Notes under the pieces: generated by a model
Seen by the model: the letters and a program-made list of their open reading frames with translations, nothing else
What the model was told of the DNA's origin: nothing
Database searches by the model: none
Shown: piece by piece, positions 26,043-36,053 of the stretch
Position numbering within the stretch: the stretch's first letter is position 1
How the letters are laid out: every line of letters begins with the position of its first letter
Made by a program: the position numbers and the translations under genes
Source of the DNA: Planomonospora sp. ID82291
Lineage (GTDB): Bacteria; Actinomycetota; Actinomycetes; Streptosporangiales; Streptosporangiaceae
Length of the DNA stretch: 64,000 nt
NCBI RefSeq assembly: GCF_015711645.1
Contig: NZ_JABTEX010000007.1
Coordinates: forward strand, 124,001-188,000
Direction: 5' to 3'

Positions 26043-26449
26043 GCCGCCGCTCCCCGGGCAGCGCAGATCATGTCCACCACCGCGTGAGGCTGGTCGGCGT
26101 TCACGGTCTGGCAGCCGACGTCCACCGTGGGGAGGGAGATGAGGTAGTGGCCGGCCCGTGGGCCGATGGTCACCGTGGCGATGACCCACCCGGCGTCGTC
26201 GTACACCGTCAGGTCCGGGGCGTGGTGGGTGATGGGTGCCTTCGGGGCCGGCATGCCGTCCCCGCGCAGCAGCATGCCGATCCTGTGAACGCGCGCGGTC
26301 CGCAGGCCGTGCGGCTTCACCAGCCGTTGCACGACGGCCAGCATCTTGTCGTGCATCTCGGCGACAAGGCCGGTTACCTCCGTCCAGATGTGTGCTTCTG
26401 CTCTGGTGGGGGGTGAAGAGAGCAGGGCGGTTGGATTACCGTGGCTCAT
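26039..26449 (-). CDS. Hypothetical protein, first gene of the minus-strand accessory operon
   Basis: 136 aa; ATG at 26449 after GGAGG at 8 bases. N-terminal half helical (EAHIWTEVTGLVAEMHDKML), C-terminal half strand-rich (DLTVYDDAGWVIATVTIGPR; HYLISLPTVDVGCQTV). No recognised family, no signal peptide. Divergently transcribed from the XRE regulator, which is the natural candidate to control it. Confidence 0.7.
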   Translation of the reverse strand: MSHGNPTALLSSPPTRAEAHIWTEVTGLVAEMHDKMLAVVQRLVKPHGLRTARVHRIGMLLRGDGMPAPKAPITHHAPDLTVYDDAGWVIATVTIGPRAGHYLISLPTVDVGCQTVNADQPHAVVDMICAARGAAA

Positions 26450-26514
26450 GGGTCGGACCTCCGATGTCCGGTCAAGGGCCCGTCGGGTGTTGCCTGACGC
26501 CCGGCGGGTCCGCC

Positions 26515-26532
26515 TTTTCCCGCAGGGGAAAA
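26515..26532. promoter_or_regulatory. Inverted repeat in the divergent promoter region
   Basis: ttttcccgcaggggaaaa: a 7-bp perfect inverted repeat (26515-26521 with 26526-26532) in the 205-base region between the divergent 136-aa gene and the XRE regulator. Position suits an operator serving both directions. Confidence 0.4.
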
Positions 26533-26654
26533 CAGATTCCATGACAACTTCTCGGAAGTGCCTGCGGGGAGAGGGCATGGGAGGAAGATTGAGGAAGTAG
26601 GGATGAACTTCCCCTTCCTCTCCGCTTTCCCGGCCATTGATGAGGTGGATGCGA

Positions 26655-27869
26655 ATGCGCAGCGAACTCCCCGCGTGGGCGCTTCGGATACGTGACGAGC
26701 GGGAGAATAAGTGCTGGTCACAGAAGCAGTTGGCGGTGCAGCTACGGGCGGCGGCCGATCCGGACAACCCGATCCTGACCGCGACGGCGAGCATCCAGCG
26801 GTTGATCCGCCGGTGGGAGAACGGCGAGTGGCCACCGGGAGCGATCTATAAAACGCTGCTGTGCCGGGTATTCGAGTTAAGCAAGGAAGAACTCTTCGGA
26901 TCCGACATATCCGAGAGAACCGGCGATACTCTCCCGCCATGGGAGATAACCCCCCACGAAGGCCGTGTCATGACGCAGCACGTGGCACCTGAGCTGGTGC
27001 CGTACTTCGCGGAGCAGTTGAAAGGCCACTACATGGCCGACATGTACTTGGGGCCGCACCACCTCATCCCGACCGTCATCGCGCAGCACCGGCTGATCTG
27101 CGACCTCGCTGGGCAGGCCCCGGACGATCTGCGGCGGGAGTTCCTGCGGGTCGGTGCGGCGTACGCGGCCCTGGTCGGCTGGCTGTACCAGGACGCCGGG
27201 GATCTGCGGCAGTCCGCGGGGTGGCGAGCCGAGACCCTCGACATGGCGCACCGCGCGCACGACCCGCAGCTCGTCGGGTACGCCCTGGTCAACAAGGCCA
27301 TGCTGCGGACCGACACCGGGGACGGGCCCGGCGTGGTGGACCTGGCCGCGGCCGTACTGGCGGACGCCGGTCAGCTGTGCCCGAAGGTGCGGATCCTCGC
27401 GATGCAGCAGCGGGCGCACGGCCGGTCCCTGATGAGAGACCGGGCCGGGTGTGACCGGTCGCTGGAGGAGGCCGCGCACCTGACCGACGCGATCGACGAC
27501 GACTTCGCGTGGGGCAACGCGGCCCGCCGGACCCCGCGCTACCTGGATGTGCAGCGCGCCACCTGCTACGGCCGTCTGGGACTGCACGCCGAGGCCGCGC
27601 AGTTGTGGGATTCCGCGCTGGCGCGGCAGCCGTCGACGTCCCAGCGGGACGTGGGCGTGTTCCGGGCGCGGTTCGCTACCGCGCTGGCGGCCACCGGGGA
27701 GAGTGGGCAGGCCGTGGCGGTCGCCGGGGACGTGGTGCGGTTGATCGGGGAGACCGGGTCCGCGCGGATGAAGACGGCGCTGCTCGGTATCCGGTCGGCG
27801 ATGAAGCCGTGGGCGCGGACTCCTCACGGCCGGCAGATGGGTGAGATGCTGCGGACGATCATCGCCTAG
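26655..27869 (+). CDS. XRE-family helix-turn-helix regulator with TPR-like C-terminus
   Basis: 404 aa from the ATG at 26655 (GAGGT 8 bases before); TTG and ATG codons up to 18 bases upstream are alternatives. An N-terminal HTH (about residues 8-65: AWALRIRDERENKCWSQKQL, then RLIRRWENGEWPPG) is followed by a helical TPR-like region to the end (YAALVGWLYQDAGDLRQSAG, LGLHAEAAQLWDSALAR). This is the common actinobacterial regulator type often next to RiPP and small accessory loci. Divergent from the minus-strand gene group, which it probably controls. A fragment of a paralogue survives at 22091. Confidence 0.88.
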   Translation: MRSELPAWALRIRDERENKCWSQKQLAVQLRAAADPDNPILTATASIQRLIRRWENGEWPPGAIYKTLLCRVFELSKEELFGSDISERTGDTLPPWEITPHEGRVMTQHVAPELVPYFAEQLKGHYMADMYLGPHHLIPTVIAQHRLICDLAGQAPDDLRREFLRVGAAYAALVGWLYQDAGDLRQSAGWRAETLDMAHRAHDPQLVGYALVNKAMLRTDTGDGPGVVDLAAAVLADAGQLCPKVRILAMQQRAHGRSLMRDRAGCDRSLEEAAHLTDAIDDDFAWGNAARRTPRYLDVQRATCYGRLGLHAEAAQLWDSALARQPSTSQRDVGVFRARFATALAATGESGQAVAVAGDVVRLIGETGSARMKTALLGIRSAMKPWARTPHGRQMGEMLRTIIA

Positions 27870-27882
27870 CCGAAGGACGCCG

Positions 27883-28197
27883 ATGTCTGAGCTGCAGCCA
27901 TTGACCGATGAGGAGATCGCCCTCCGTCTCGCAGACCTGCCGGGGTGGGAACGACGCGGGGATGCGATCACCCGCACGTATCAGCACACCTACCACGAGT
28001 GCCTGCACCTGGTGATGTACGTCGGGGCGAAGGCCCGGGAGGTGGGTCATCACCCGGACATCGACATCCGCTGGCAGCGGGTGACCTTCTCGATCACGAC
28101 GCACGACGCCGGACATCAGCTGACGGAGAAAGATTTCGAGCTCGCGGCGCACATCGACCGTATTGCCGAGGGGCATGAGGCCACGCCGGTGAAGTGA
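27883..28197 (+). CDS. Pterin-4a-carbinolamine dehydratase
   Basis: 104 aa, ATG after GAAGGACGCC. Family landmarks: LPGWERRGDAITRTY, the catalytic-region EVGHHPDIDIRW, and VTFSITTHDAGHQLTEKDFELA. The enzyme dehydrates 4a-hydroxytetrahydropterin after aromatic amino acid hydroxylation. No hydroxylase gene is present, and many bacteria keep this protein alone. It follows the XRE gene by 13 bases and is terminated by a strong hairpin. Confidence 0.92.
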   Translation: MSELQPLTDEEIALRLADLPGWERRGDAITRTYQHTYHECLHLVMYVGAKAREVGHHPDIDIRWQRVTFSITTHDAGHQLTEKDFELAAHIDRIAEGHEATPVK

Positions 28198-28208
28198 GCG
28201 GGGAAAAC

Positions 28209-28242
28209 GACGGCCCCCAACGCGGTGTCGCTGGGGGCCGTC
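28209..28242 (+). terminator. Strong hairpin terminator
   Basis: 11-bp perfect inverted repeat gacggccccca / tgggggccgtc (28209-28219 with 28232-28242), directly after the dehydratase stop. Confidence 0.8.
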
Positions 28243-28304
28243 GCACTTGTCCACCCGAAACGTAGCCAAGTCGGGCCAGTATCGCACCGGCCGCGGAGTG
28301 CTCG

Positions 28305-28703
28305 CTACGCGGGCGCGGTCAGCGGCAAGCCGTCGTGGATGACCCGGACACGGGAGGCCGCGACGCGGCGCAGCAGCTCGATGGCGTGACCGGCGCCGGT
28401 GCGGGTGACGCGGTCGATGACGAGGACGGGACTGCCGGCAGGGATGCGCAGGGCCGCGGCCTCGGCGGAGGTGGCGGTGCGGGCGTGGAAGGTCTCGGTG
28501 ACGCGGGCGGTCGCGACGTCCAGGATGCCTGCGGCGGCCAGCGCGCCGTAGATTCCGTCAGTGACCTTGCCGGATGCGGCGACGGGAGTGCCGTCCAGGA
28601 GGTCGGCCGGGTAGTAGGCGCGACCCCAGGCGAGGATGCTGCTGCGCGCTGCACAGGGGAGCATGAGGCGGCCGTCAATACTGTATTGACGAATCCAAGC
28701 CAC
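28305..28703 (-). pseudogene. Truncated GntR-family regulator (UTRA half only)
   Basis: The readable 132 codons contain most of a UTRA ligand domain (SILAWGRAYYPADLLDG, VTETFHARTATSAEA, LRIPAGSPVLVIDRVTR) of HutC/GntR-type regulators. The N-terminal winged helix is missing. The break lies at a 19-bp palindrome (28673-28691), beyond which the DNA becomes AT-rich and unrelated. A start at 28664 could still give a UTRA-only protein. Most likely a decayed gene at an insertion border. Confidence 0.7.
28673..28691. repeat. 19-bp perfect palindrome, copy 1
   Basis: cgtcaatactgtattgacg: 9-base arms around one central base. An identical copy lies at 54483-54501. Here it coincides with the truncation point of the UTRA gene. 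Operator-like. Confidence 0.85.
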
Positions 28704-28814
28704 CCTCTTGATCTATCCGGAAACCCATCTTTCCGATTTATGCTGATCTTTACTTTTATGCGGACCTTATGCAATGATCGTCCGGTTTGACTGAAACGAT
28801 CATGAAAGGTCAGA

Positions 28815-30172
28815 GTGAACATCCATCCCCCGAGGCTCAGCGCGCTCGCACGCAGCCGCCGCACCTCCCTGATAGCCGTCCTCGGGCTATCGACATCAAT
28901 GCTGGCGGCCTTACCAGCTGCCGCCGAACCCGCTCCCACCCCACCAGCTGCCGCCGAACCCGATCCCACCCCACCAGCTGCCGCCGAACCCGATCCCACC
29001 CCACCAGCTGCCGCCGAACCCGATCCCACCCCCTCTGCCTCCACGGCGCCCGCCCCTGCGGCCGATCCGCTGGCTTCCCTCAAGGCAGAAGCCAAGAAGC
29101 AGAACAAGCGCATCGAGATCGAGTCCTACCGGACGGAGACCTCGACTACCTACGCCAACCCAGACGGCAAGACGCTGCGGGTTGAGCTGTCCACCGAGCC
29201 CGTACGCGTCAAGAAGGCCGACGGCAAGGGCTTCACGCCGATCGACACCACCCTCGTCGAGGCGGACGGCGTCATCAAGCCCAAGGCCGCGAAGGGAAAC
29301 CTCGTCCTGTCCGCCGGGCGGGACAAGACCCTCCTCAAGAGCCAGGCGGCCGACGCCACAACGAAGATCACCACACCGTCGGCCCTGCCCGCGCCCAAAC
29401 TGAAGGGCAACACCGCCACCTACCGGTCCGCCTACGGCAAGGGCCGCGACCTGATGGTGACCGCGACCCGCACCGGATTCCAACAGCAGATCACCATCGC
29501 CGAACGGCCCACCGGCCCGGTCTCCTTCCGCGTCCCGGTCGACCTGCCCAAGGGCATGTCCTTCGCAAAGAACGCCGCAGGCCGGCCCACCATCGTGGGC
29601 AAGGACGGCAAGACACTGACCGAGGTGCGGCCGACCCTAATGCGGGACGCCAAAGCCGCCGACACAGATGCCCCGCTCGATGCAGGCAAGATCGGCAAGG
29701 CCGCCGTCACGCTCGCCGAAGACGGCAAGACCTTGATCTTCACGCCGGACGCCGCATTCTTGGCCGATGCGGCAACGACGTACCCGGTGACGATGACCGC
29801 CGCGGCCTCGGACTGGTACGAAGGCCACACCGGCGACTGGCAACACGGCGGCATGGACGCCTACATCAACGATTACGACCTCACGGACAGCTGGGACACC
29901 TTCGCCGATCCCGAGATCGTGGTCGGCAAGTCCTACGCCAGCAGCATCGCCAAGCGCTGGCGCGGCTACCTCAAGTTCCCCGACATCCCCGCCGAGTTCG
30001 CGGGCAGCAAGGTGGAAAACGCCGACCTGAACCTGTGGAACCACCAGTCCAATACCTGCGGAGAGTCTGTCGGCTCCGGCATCACAGCGCGGCGGATCAC
30101 CTCCAGCTGGGATGACATGCTGCTGTACTGGAACAGTCAGCCGTCCGTCACCAGTACGGGCGCGGACGGGCC
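28815..30172 (+). pseudogene. 5' part of a large secreted DNRLRE-type protein, cut by an IS3 element
   Basis: GTG at 28815 (AAAGG upstream) opens a signal peptide (about residues 1-38, LIAVLGLSTSMLAALPAAAEP), a Pro/Ala repeat, then a beta-rich region starting TETSTTYANPDGKTLRVELS and ending in a DNRLRE-type domain (KRWRGYLKFPDIP, ITARRITSSWDDMLLYWNSQ). This architecture is typical of very large actinobacterial cell-surface proteins (RHS/LamG carriers). The frame runs into the IS and stops at 30209. Its natural C-terminus is absent from the window. Confidence 0.85.
28911..29040 (+). repeat. 30-bp in-frame tandem repeat
   Basis: Four 30-bp units (28921-29040), the second and third identical and the first and last slightly changed, encode AAEPDPTPPA repeats just after the signal peptide. 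A cell-wall-spanning linker is the usual role of such Pro-rich stretches. Confidence 0.9.
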
Positions 30173-30236
30173 TTCCCCCCGAAGTGTGGACACCTTGAGT
30201 GCCGGATGATGGAAGTCCGGAGACGAGGAGTTCCAC

Positions 30237-30563
30237 GTGGCGATGAAGTCGTACTCGCCGGAGTTCAAGGCCGACGCCGTCGCGCTGTACCTGTCTGACC
30301 CGACGCGGACGTACGCGTCGGTGGCCCGGGACCTGGGCCTCAACCGCGAGACCCTGCGCTTGTGGGTGAAGGAGTCGCGGGCCACCGGTTCTGCCCCCAC
30401 GACCGCGGGGCCGACGAAGAAGCAGGCCGGCGGGCCGGTATCGTCCGACGCCGTGTTGGAAGAGGAGAACAGGCAACTGCGGGCCCGCATCCGGGAACTG
30501 GAGACCGAGCGGGACATCCTGCGCCGGGCGGCCAAGTATTTCGCGGGCGAGACGAACTGGTGA
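30237..30563 (+). CDS. IS3-family transposase OrfA
   Basis: 108 aa; GTG at 30237 after GAGGAG, ATG at 30243 also possible. Helix-turn-helix of the transposase_8 type (YSPEFKADAVALYLSDPTRT, VARDLGLNRETLRLWVKE) followed by a leucine-zipper-like coiled coil (LEEENRQLRARIRELETERD) ending ILRRAAKYFA. It binds the IS ends. Its stop overlaps the GTG of orfB. Confidence 0.95.
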   Translation: MAMKSYSPEFKADAVALYLSDPTRTYASVARDLGLNRETLRLWVKESRATGSAPTTAGPTKKQAGGPVSSDAVLEEENRQLRARIRELETERDILRRAAKYFAGETNW

Positions 30564-31447
30564 GCCGCTTTCAGTTCGTCGCCGACCACCGCGGCGCCTT
30601 CGGCGTCAAGCGGCTGTGCCGGGTGCTGGGGGTCTCGCGCTCGGGCTTCTACCGGTGGCAGAGCGCCGCTCCCGCGCGCGAAGCCCGCGCTGCGGCGGAT
30701 GCCGCGCTGGCCGAGGAGATCAAGCAGATCCATGGTGAGTTCGACGGCACTTACGGCAGTCCGCGCGTCACCGCCGAGCTGCGTGGCCAGGGCATGAGGA
30801 TCAACCACAAGCGCGTCGAGCGCATCATGCGCCGGTTCGGCATCGTCGGGCTGCACTTGCGCAAGAAGATCCGCACCACCGTCACCGAGCCGTCCGCGTC
30901 CAAGGCGCCCGATCTGATCAGCCGGGACTTCACCGCGCCCGCGCCGAACCAGCGCTATGTGGGTGACATCACCTACCTGCCCCTGGCCGACGGCGCGTTC
31001 CTGTACCTGGCGACCGTGCTCGACCTGCATTCACGCCGCCTGGCGGGTTGGTCGATCGCTGATCACATGCGTACTGATCTGGTCGTTGATGCGCTGCGGG
31101 CCGCCGCTGCGACCCGGGACGGCCTGGACGGAGCGATCTTCCATTCCGATCATGGCAGTCAGTACACCTCGCACCGGTTCGCCGAGGTCTGCGCCGAGCT
31201 GGGGGTGCATCAGTCGATGGGAGCGGTTGGCAGCAGCGCCGACAACAGCGCTGCCGAGGCGTTCAACGCCTCGCTCAAGCGCGAGACCCTGCAGGGCGCC
31301 CGGTCATGGCCCTCGGCCTGTCAGGCCCGTCTGGAGGTCTTCCGGTGGATCACTCGATACAACACCCGAAGGAGACATTCCGCTCTCGGTCAGCTCAGCC
31401 CGATCGACTACGAGCAGACGTCCGATAAGGTGCTGCTCGCCGCATGA
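30560..31447 (+). CDS. IS3-family transposase OrfB (integrase core)
   Basis: 295 aa from the GTG at 30560 overlapping the orfA stop. HTH_21 region (DGTYGSPRVTAELRGQG), then the rve core with DDE residues in YVGDITYLPL, IFHSDHGSQYTS and DNSAAEAFNASLKRE; C-terminal RRRHSALGQLSPIDYE. Complete for the family. No obvious slippery sequence at the overlap, so coupled translation rather than frameshifting may produce OrfB. Confidence 0.95.
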   Translation: MSRFQFVADHRGAFGVKRLCRVLGVSRSGFYRWQSAAPAREARAAADAALAEEIKQIHGEFDGTYGSPRVTAELRGQGMRINHKRVERIMRRFGIVGLHLRKKIRTTVTEPSASKAPDLISRDFTAPAPNQRYVGDITYLPLADGAFLYLATVLDLHSRRLAGWSIADHMRTDLVVDALRAAAATRDGLDGAIFHSDHGSQYTSHRFAEVCAELGVHQSMGAVGSSADNSAAEAFNASLKRETLQGARSWPSACQARLEVFRWITRYNTRRRHSALGQLSPIDYEQTSDKVLLAA

Positions 31448-31474
31448 CAGCCGGTGTCCACACTTCGGGGGGAA

Positions 31475-34400
31475 CCCCCGTTTCTAACGGCGGTACGGAC
31501 GCGTTCGTGTCCATGACGGCCGCGGACGGGCAGTCCTACACGCTGAGCTGGCCGACCGCGTTGCCCAAACCGACTGTCAGCAAGAACACCGCCACCTTCA
31601 CTGACGCCGCAGGTAAGGGCGCGGACCTGGTCGTCACCGTGCTGCCCACCGGGTTCCGGCACGATGTGGTGCTGCGGGAGCGGCCCGCCAAGCCGATGGA
31701 GATCCGTCTTGGTGTGCAGACCGATGGCCTGACCCTGTCCGAGGGCAAGGGCGGGCGGCTGCTGCTGACCCGTGGCAAGGGCAAGAAGCTGGTCGCGTCC
31801 GCGCCGCAGCCGGTCATGTGGGATGCCGGCGTCAAGGAGCGCTTGGCCGAGGGGCGTCTGCCTCAGGCCCGGCACAAGAAGATCACCACCGATGTGGTCA
31901 GCAAGAACGGTCGCACCGAGCTGGTGCTCAAGCCCGACCACGCGTTCCTGTCGGATCCGGCCACGAAGTATCCGGTGCGGGTGGACCCGACCACCACGCT
32001 GCCATCCAACAACGACGTGGACGTCAGCAGCGTCTTCAACACCGCGGGAAACCCGGCGGACCCCACCCTTCCAGTCATGATGGCCGGTACCCAGACCGGC
32101 AACGCCAAGTACCGGGTACACCTGCGCTTCGACACCGCCTCCCTCGCCGGGACGACCGTCACCGACGCCAAGCTGTCACTGCTGAACATGGACTCCTCCG
32201 GATGCGGCACCGCGGTCGGAGCCGGTATTCAAGTTCGCCGCCTGACCAGCGCCTGGGATGAGAACAACCTGGACTGGGCCAACAAGCCCGCCTCTACCAC
32301 CGAGGACGCCCAGATCAACAAGGCGGGCTTCGGTGAGTCCTGCGCGGGCGGGTCGGCCGCGCTGGAGTGGCCGGTCACCGGGATTGCCCAGGACTGGGCG
32401 GCTGGCGCGGCCAACCACGGCCTGGTGCTGCAGTCCCCCTCGGAGACCAACGTCAACAACTACCGGGTACTCACCGCGTCCGAGGACACTGATTTCGGCA
32501 ACCCGCCGAAGCTGACCGTCACGAGCACCGGCCCGGCCTCGGTCCCGACCGTCACCAACCTGACGATTACCCCCGCCCGGAGCGCCGACGGCATCACGGT
32601 GGCCACCTCGCTCACCCCGCAGCTGGCCGCCACCGTCACCGACACCATCGGCGGTAACCTGACGGGTGAGTTCGAGATCGAACATGACCCGGCCGCCACT
32701 AGCCAGGGCGCCGGGCAGATCTGGACCGGTACCTTGGCTGCGGTGGCCTCCGGTGGCCAGGCTGCGGTGACCGTCCCGGCCGGGAAACTGGCCGACGGCT
32801 GGAAGGTGCGCTGGCGGGCCCGCGCGGCCAACTCGGCCGCGTCGAGCATCTCGGCGTGGTCGGACTGGCAGTCGGCCACGGTGGACGTGCCCAACCCGGC
32901 GGTGAGCGCCTTCCAGGTCACGCCCGCGCAGCTGGTGGACGGTGTCACCGTGACCACGAGCCTCACCCCGGCCCTGCACACGGCGGTCACCGACCCGGCC
33001 GCCCAGCCGCTGCGGGCGGAGTTCGAGGTCGAGCACGATCCTGCCGCGACCGGGCAGGGCACCGGCCAGATCTGGGCCGGAGCCGTGGACAACGTCGCCT
33101 CCGGCATCCAGGCCAGTATCACCGTCGCCGACGGGAAGCTGACCGAGGGGTGGAAGGTGCGCTGGCGGGTCCGGGCGGTGAACCCGGCCACCACTGTCGG
33201 CTCGCCGTGGTCGGACTGGCAATCCCTGAGCGTGGACGTGCCCGATCCGGTCTCCGAGCCGGCCGTGGGCGCATTGCAGGTCAGTCCGTCGGAGCAGGTG
33301 AACGACACCACCGTCACCCCCACCCGCACCCCGTCCCTGCTCGCTCAGGTGAGCGACCCGGCAGGCAGGCCGCTGCGGGCCGAGGTCGAGATCGAGCACG
33401 ACCCCGCCGCGCCCGCCGGGCAGGGCACCGGCCAGATCTGGGCCGGCAACGCGGACAACGTCCCGGCGGGCACCCAGGCGAGCATCGCCGTCCCGGCCGA
33501 TACGCTTGCCGATCAGTGGAAGGTGCGCTGGCGGGCCCGATCGGTCTCGGCCACCGCCTCTTCCGCCTGGTCGGACTGGCAGCAGGTCACCGTCAGCCTG
33601 CCCAAGCCCAGCACGACCGGCCTGACCATCACCCCGTCGAAGGCGGTGGACGGCGTCACGGTGACCACCAGGCTCACCCCCACGCTGCAGGCCACCGTCA
33701 CCCACCCGGCCGGCCAGCCGGTGCGAGCCGAGGTCGAGATCGAGCACGATCCCGCCGCGCCCGCCGGGCAGGGCAGTGGCCAGATCTGGACCGGCAACGC
33801 GGACAACATCGCCTCCGGCACCCAGGCGAGCCTCATCGTCCCCGAAGGGAAGCTGACCGACGGGTGGAAGGTGCGCTGGCGCCTGCGCGCGGTCGCCGGT
33901 GACGCATCCTCGGCCTGGTCGAATTGGCAGCAGGTCACCGTTGACGTCACCCAGCCCGGGGAGGAGCCCCTGGCGCAGACGGCCCGGCCGGTGATCCGCA
34001 CCGACCAGAGCTTCACCGCCGCTGCCTGGTTGCGGTGGAGCGACAAGGACGGCGACTACACCGTCCTCGAGCAGAAAGGCGGCCACCAGGCCCCGTTCCG
34101 CCTCGGTAATACGGCGGATCACGGGTTGGTGTTCACCTTCACCAGCATCGATGCCGCCGACGCTACAGTCGAGGGTGTGCTGTCCGACGTCGAACCGCCG
34201 GTCAACGAGTGGTTCCATCTAGCTGGCGCATACGACGCATCCACGAAGACCGCGTCGCTGTATCTCAACGGTGCCTTGGTCAAGTCCGTGCCGATCAGTT
34301 TCTCCGCATGGAACGCTGATAACGCGATGTCGCTGGGGGTCGGCATGCTGGGCGATCTCGACGATGTCCAGGTCTACCAGCGGCCCTTGACCGCCATTGA

Positions 34401-35967
34401 CGTAGCAGCTCTCCTCACAAGCACGAACCAGCGAACTGCCCAGAACGCGAACTCTTCGAGTCAGCCCTCGCAGACTGCGTCTCGCGCCTCGGCCACCGCT
34501 GAAGACTTCGATTACGACCATCTCAGTCTGGAGGACTGTCTCCGGTCTCCCAAGCACCCGACCATTGATTATGCCCGTCTGCAAGAACGTCCGTTCTCTT
34601 CCTGCTGGACAAGCTGGGTTAGCATGGGAACGTACGAAGCGGCAGAGAATGGTGACGGCCCGGACGGAAAGCGATGGGTCAAGGCCAGCAATAAAGTCGG
34701 CGTCAGCAGAAGTGGCGGCAGAGCCGGCATAGTGGCCTCCATCCTGGAACTGGCTCAGGGAGATACCCTTCCCAACGACATCATCTTCCAGTTCCGTGCC
34801 ACCTGGGTGACCAACAGCTACGTGGGGAACTGGGCTGGCACAGAGGTAGCCAACGCAGGAGGCAGTGGCCTGAAGCCGCAGAACATGAAACTCTTCCTGC
34901 GGCTGACCGACTTCGCCTTGTATTGGAACGGGAAGAGATACCCTATCAGCGAGGAGAGCGCCGAGGACATTCAAGAGCTTCCGCTGACATTCGAGGTTCA
35001 AACCGAATCCGACAATCTGACGCCTTGCCGGAGCATCACTGGAAGCACTACGAAGACGATTAGGGAATGGGAGAAGACCAGTAGCACCATGTACCTGCTG
35101 GAAAGCAATCCCATCGCGGGAGGGCCCAACGCTATATGCACGATCAAGCCCATGCTCGCCCGTTTTCATAACAACCGTAGGGATCTCCCCTTATGGAGCC
35201 CGGAAATAGTGGGGACGCAGGGGAAGCGGCTTGGTGTGGCCCGACATGGTTACGGGCGGCTACCAGGGGACCTCAGCACTCTCGCCGCCCCCTACTATCG
35301 GTGCGATCGGGACAAGGTCATCAATCACACCGGCGGATGCGTCAACGACAGGGCACACCGGGTCTTCGAAATGTCGGAGGGCAAGAACCCTGAATTTGCC
35401 GAAGTCACCAGGCATATCAAAGCCGCCCTGGACCCGAGCGTCAACGGGTTGACGTCGCCCCCACTTCGGCCAGGACATGACTGGTCGAAGCCGGAGTATC
35501 CGCCTACGAAGCGCTGGACCGGGACCGAGCAGCCGAAGACGATCCCTGGAAACTGGAATGTCGCCTCCAGTCCTCCGCTGCATAAGCGTCCTGCAGGCAC
35601 CAGCGGCTTCAACAGGAAATTCTTCTCCGGCATTGAGATGTACATGGACGACGGGAAGCACTGGAGTGCATCACCTATCACCAATTACTGTAAATACTAC
35701 TTCAGAGACCAATATCCAAAGGCGGAGAATAGCGAAGGGATGCCGTGGGCCGGCGGCAGGACGCGGCCCACTAGACTGGAGTGCGACGAGTATCCCTTCG
35801 CCTCGACCTACCAAGGGGCGGCCGGCAGTGGAAGGGGAACTGGCCACTACTCCATCAGGGCCGTTAACGGCGGACACAACGACCTGCACGGCAGGGCGCT
35901 GAAGGGTTTCTATGACAAATATCATGTCGCCACCCATCATGCCTTCTGGGTGAGCGTCGTCCCGTAG
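31475..35967 (+). pseudogene. 3' part of a polymorphic-toxin-like surface protein ending in a NucA/NucB DNase domain
   Basis: The frame opens inside the IS (ATG 31444) and continues for about 1,500 codons without signal peptide. Order: beta-rich domain (SYTLSWPTALPKPTVSKNTA), DNRLRE domain (YRVHLRFDTASLAGT), four roughly 110-residue repeats sharing EIEHDPAA, QGTGQIWAGN and WKVRWRARA, a LamG/jelly-roll domain (about 34,000-34,400), a variable region, and a C-terminal domain with CDEYPFASTYQGAAG and NGGHNDLHGRALKGFY, matching NucA/NucB-type deoxyribonucleases. Base composition falls after about 34,400. Lacking its own 5' end it is probably not secreted. Confidence 0.82.
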
Positions 35968-35988
35968 TCATCTTCGTCGGTATATCGA

Positions 35989-36026
35989 AGTGGGGGTGTT
36001 GGTCATATACGGCCGATACCCCCACT
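35989..36026 (+). terminator. Hairpin between toxin and immunity genes
   Basis: 9-bp inverted repeat agtgggggt / acccccact (35989-35997, 36018-36026) with a 20-base loop, between the DNase stop and the following gene. It could attenuate transcription into the downstream gene. Confidence 0.5.
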
Positions 36027-36053
36027 GTCCGCAGACCAACCAACAAGAGGCCA

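Larger units (their letters stand above)
30173..31474 (+). mobile_element. IS3-family insertion sequence
   Basis: 1302 bp bounded by 22-bp perfect inverted repeats, ttccccccgaagtgtggacacc at 30173-30194 and its complement at 31453-31474. Contains overlapping orfA and orfB with an intact DDE triad, so it looks functional. The bases just outside do not form a convincing 3-4 bp target duplication, and the two flanks come from different paralogous genes. Confidence 0.92.

Noticed and set aside
30165-31482. Target-site duplication around the IS3 element
   Set aside because: Flanking bases (ggcc left, cccc right, and shifted alternatives) do not form a repeat.
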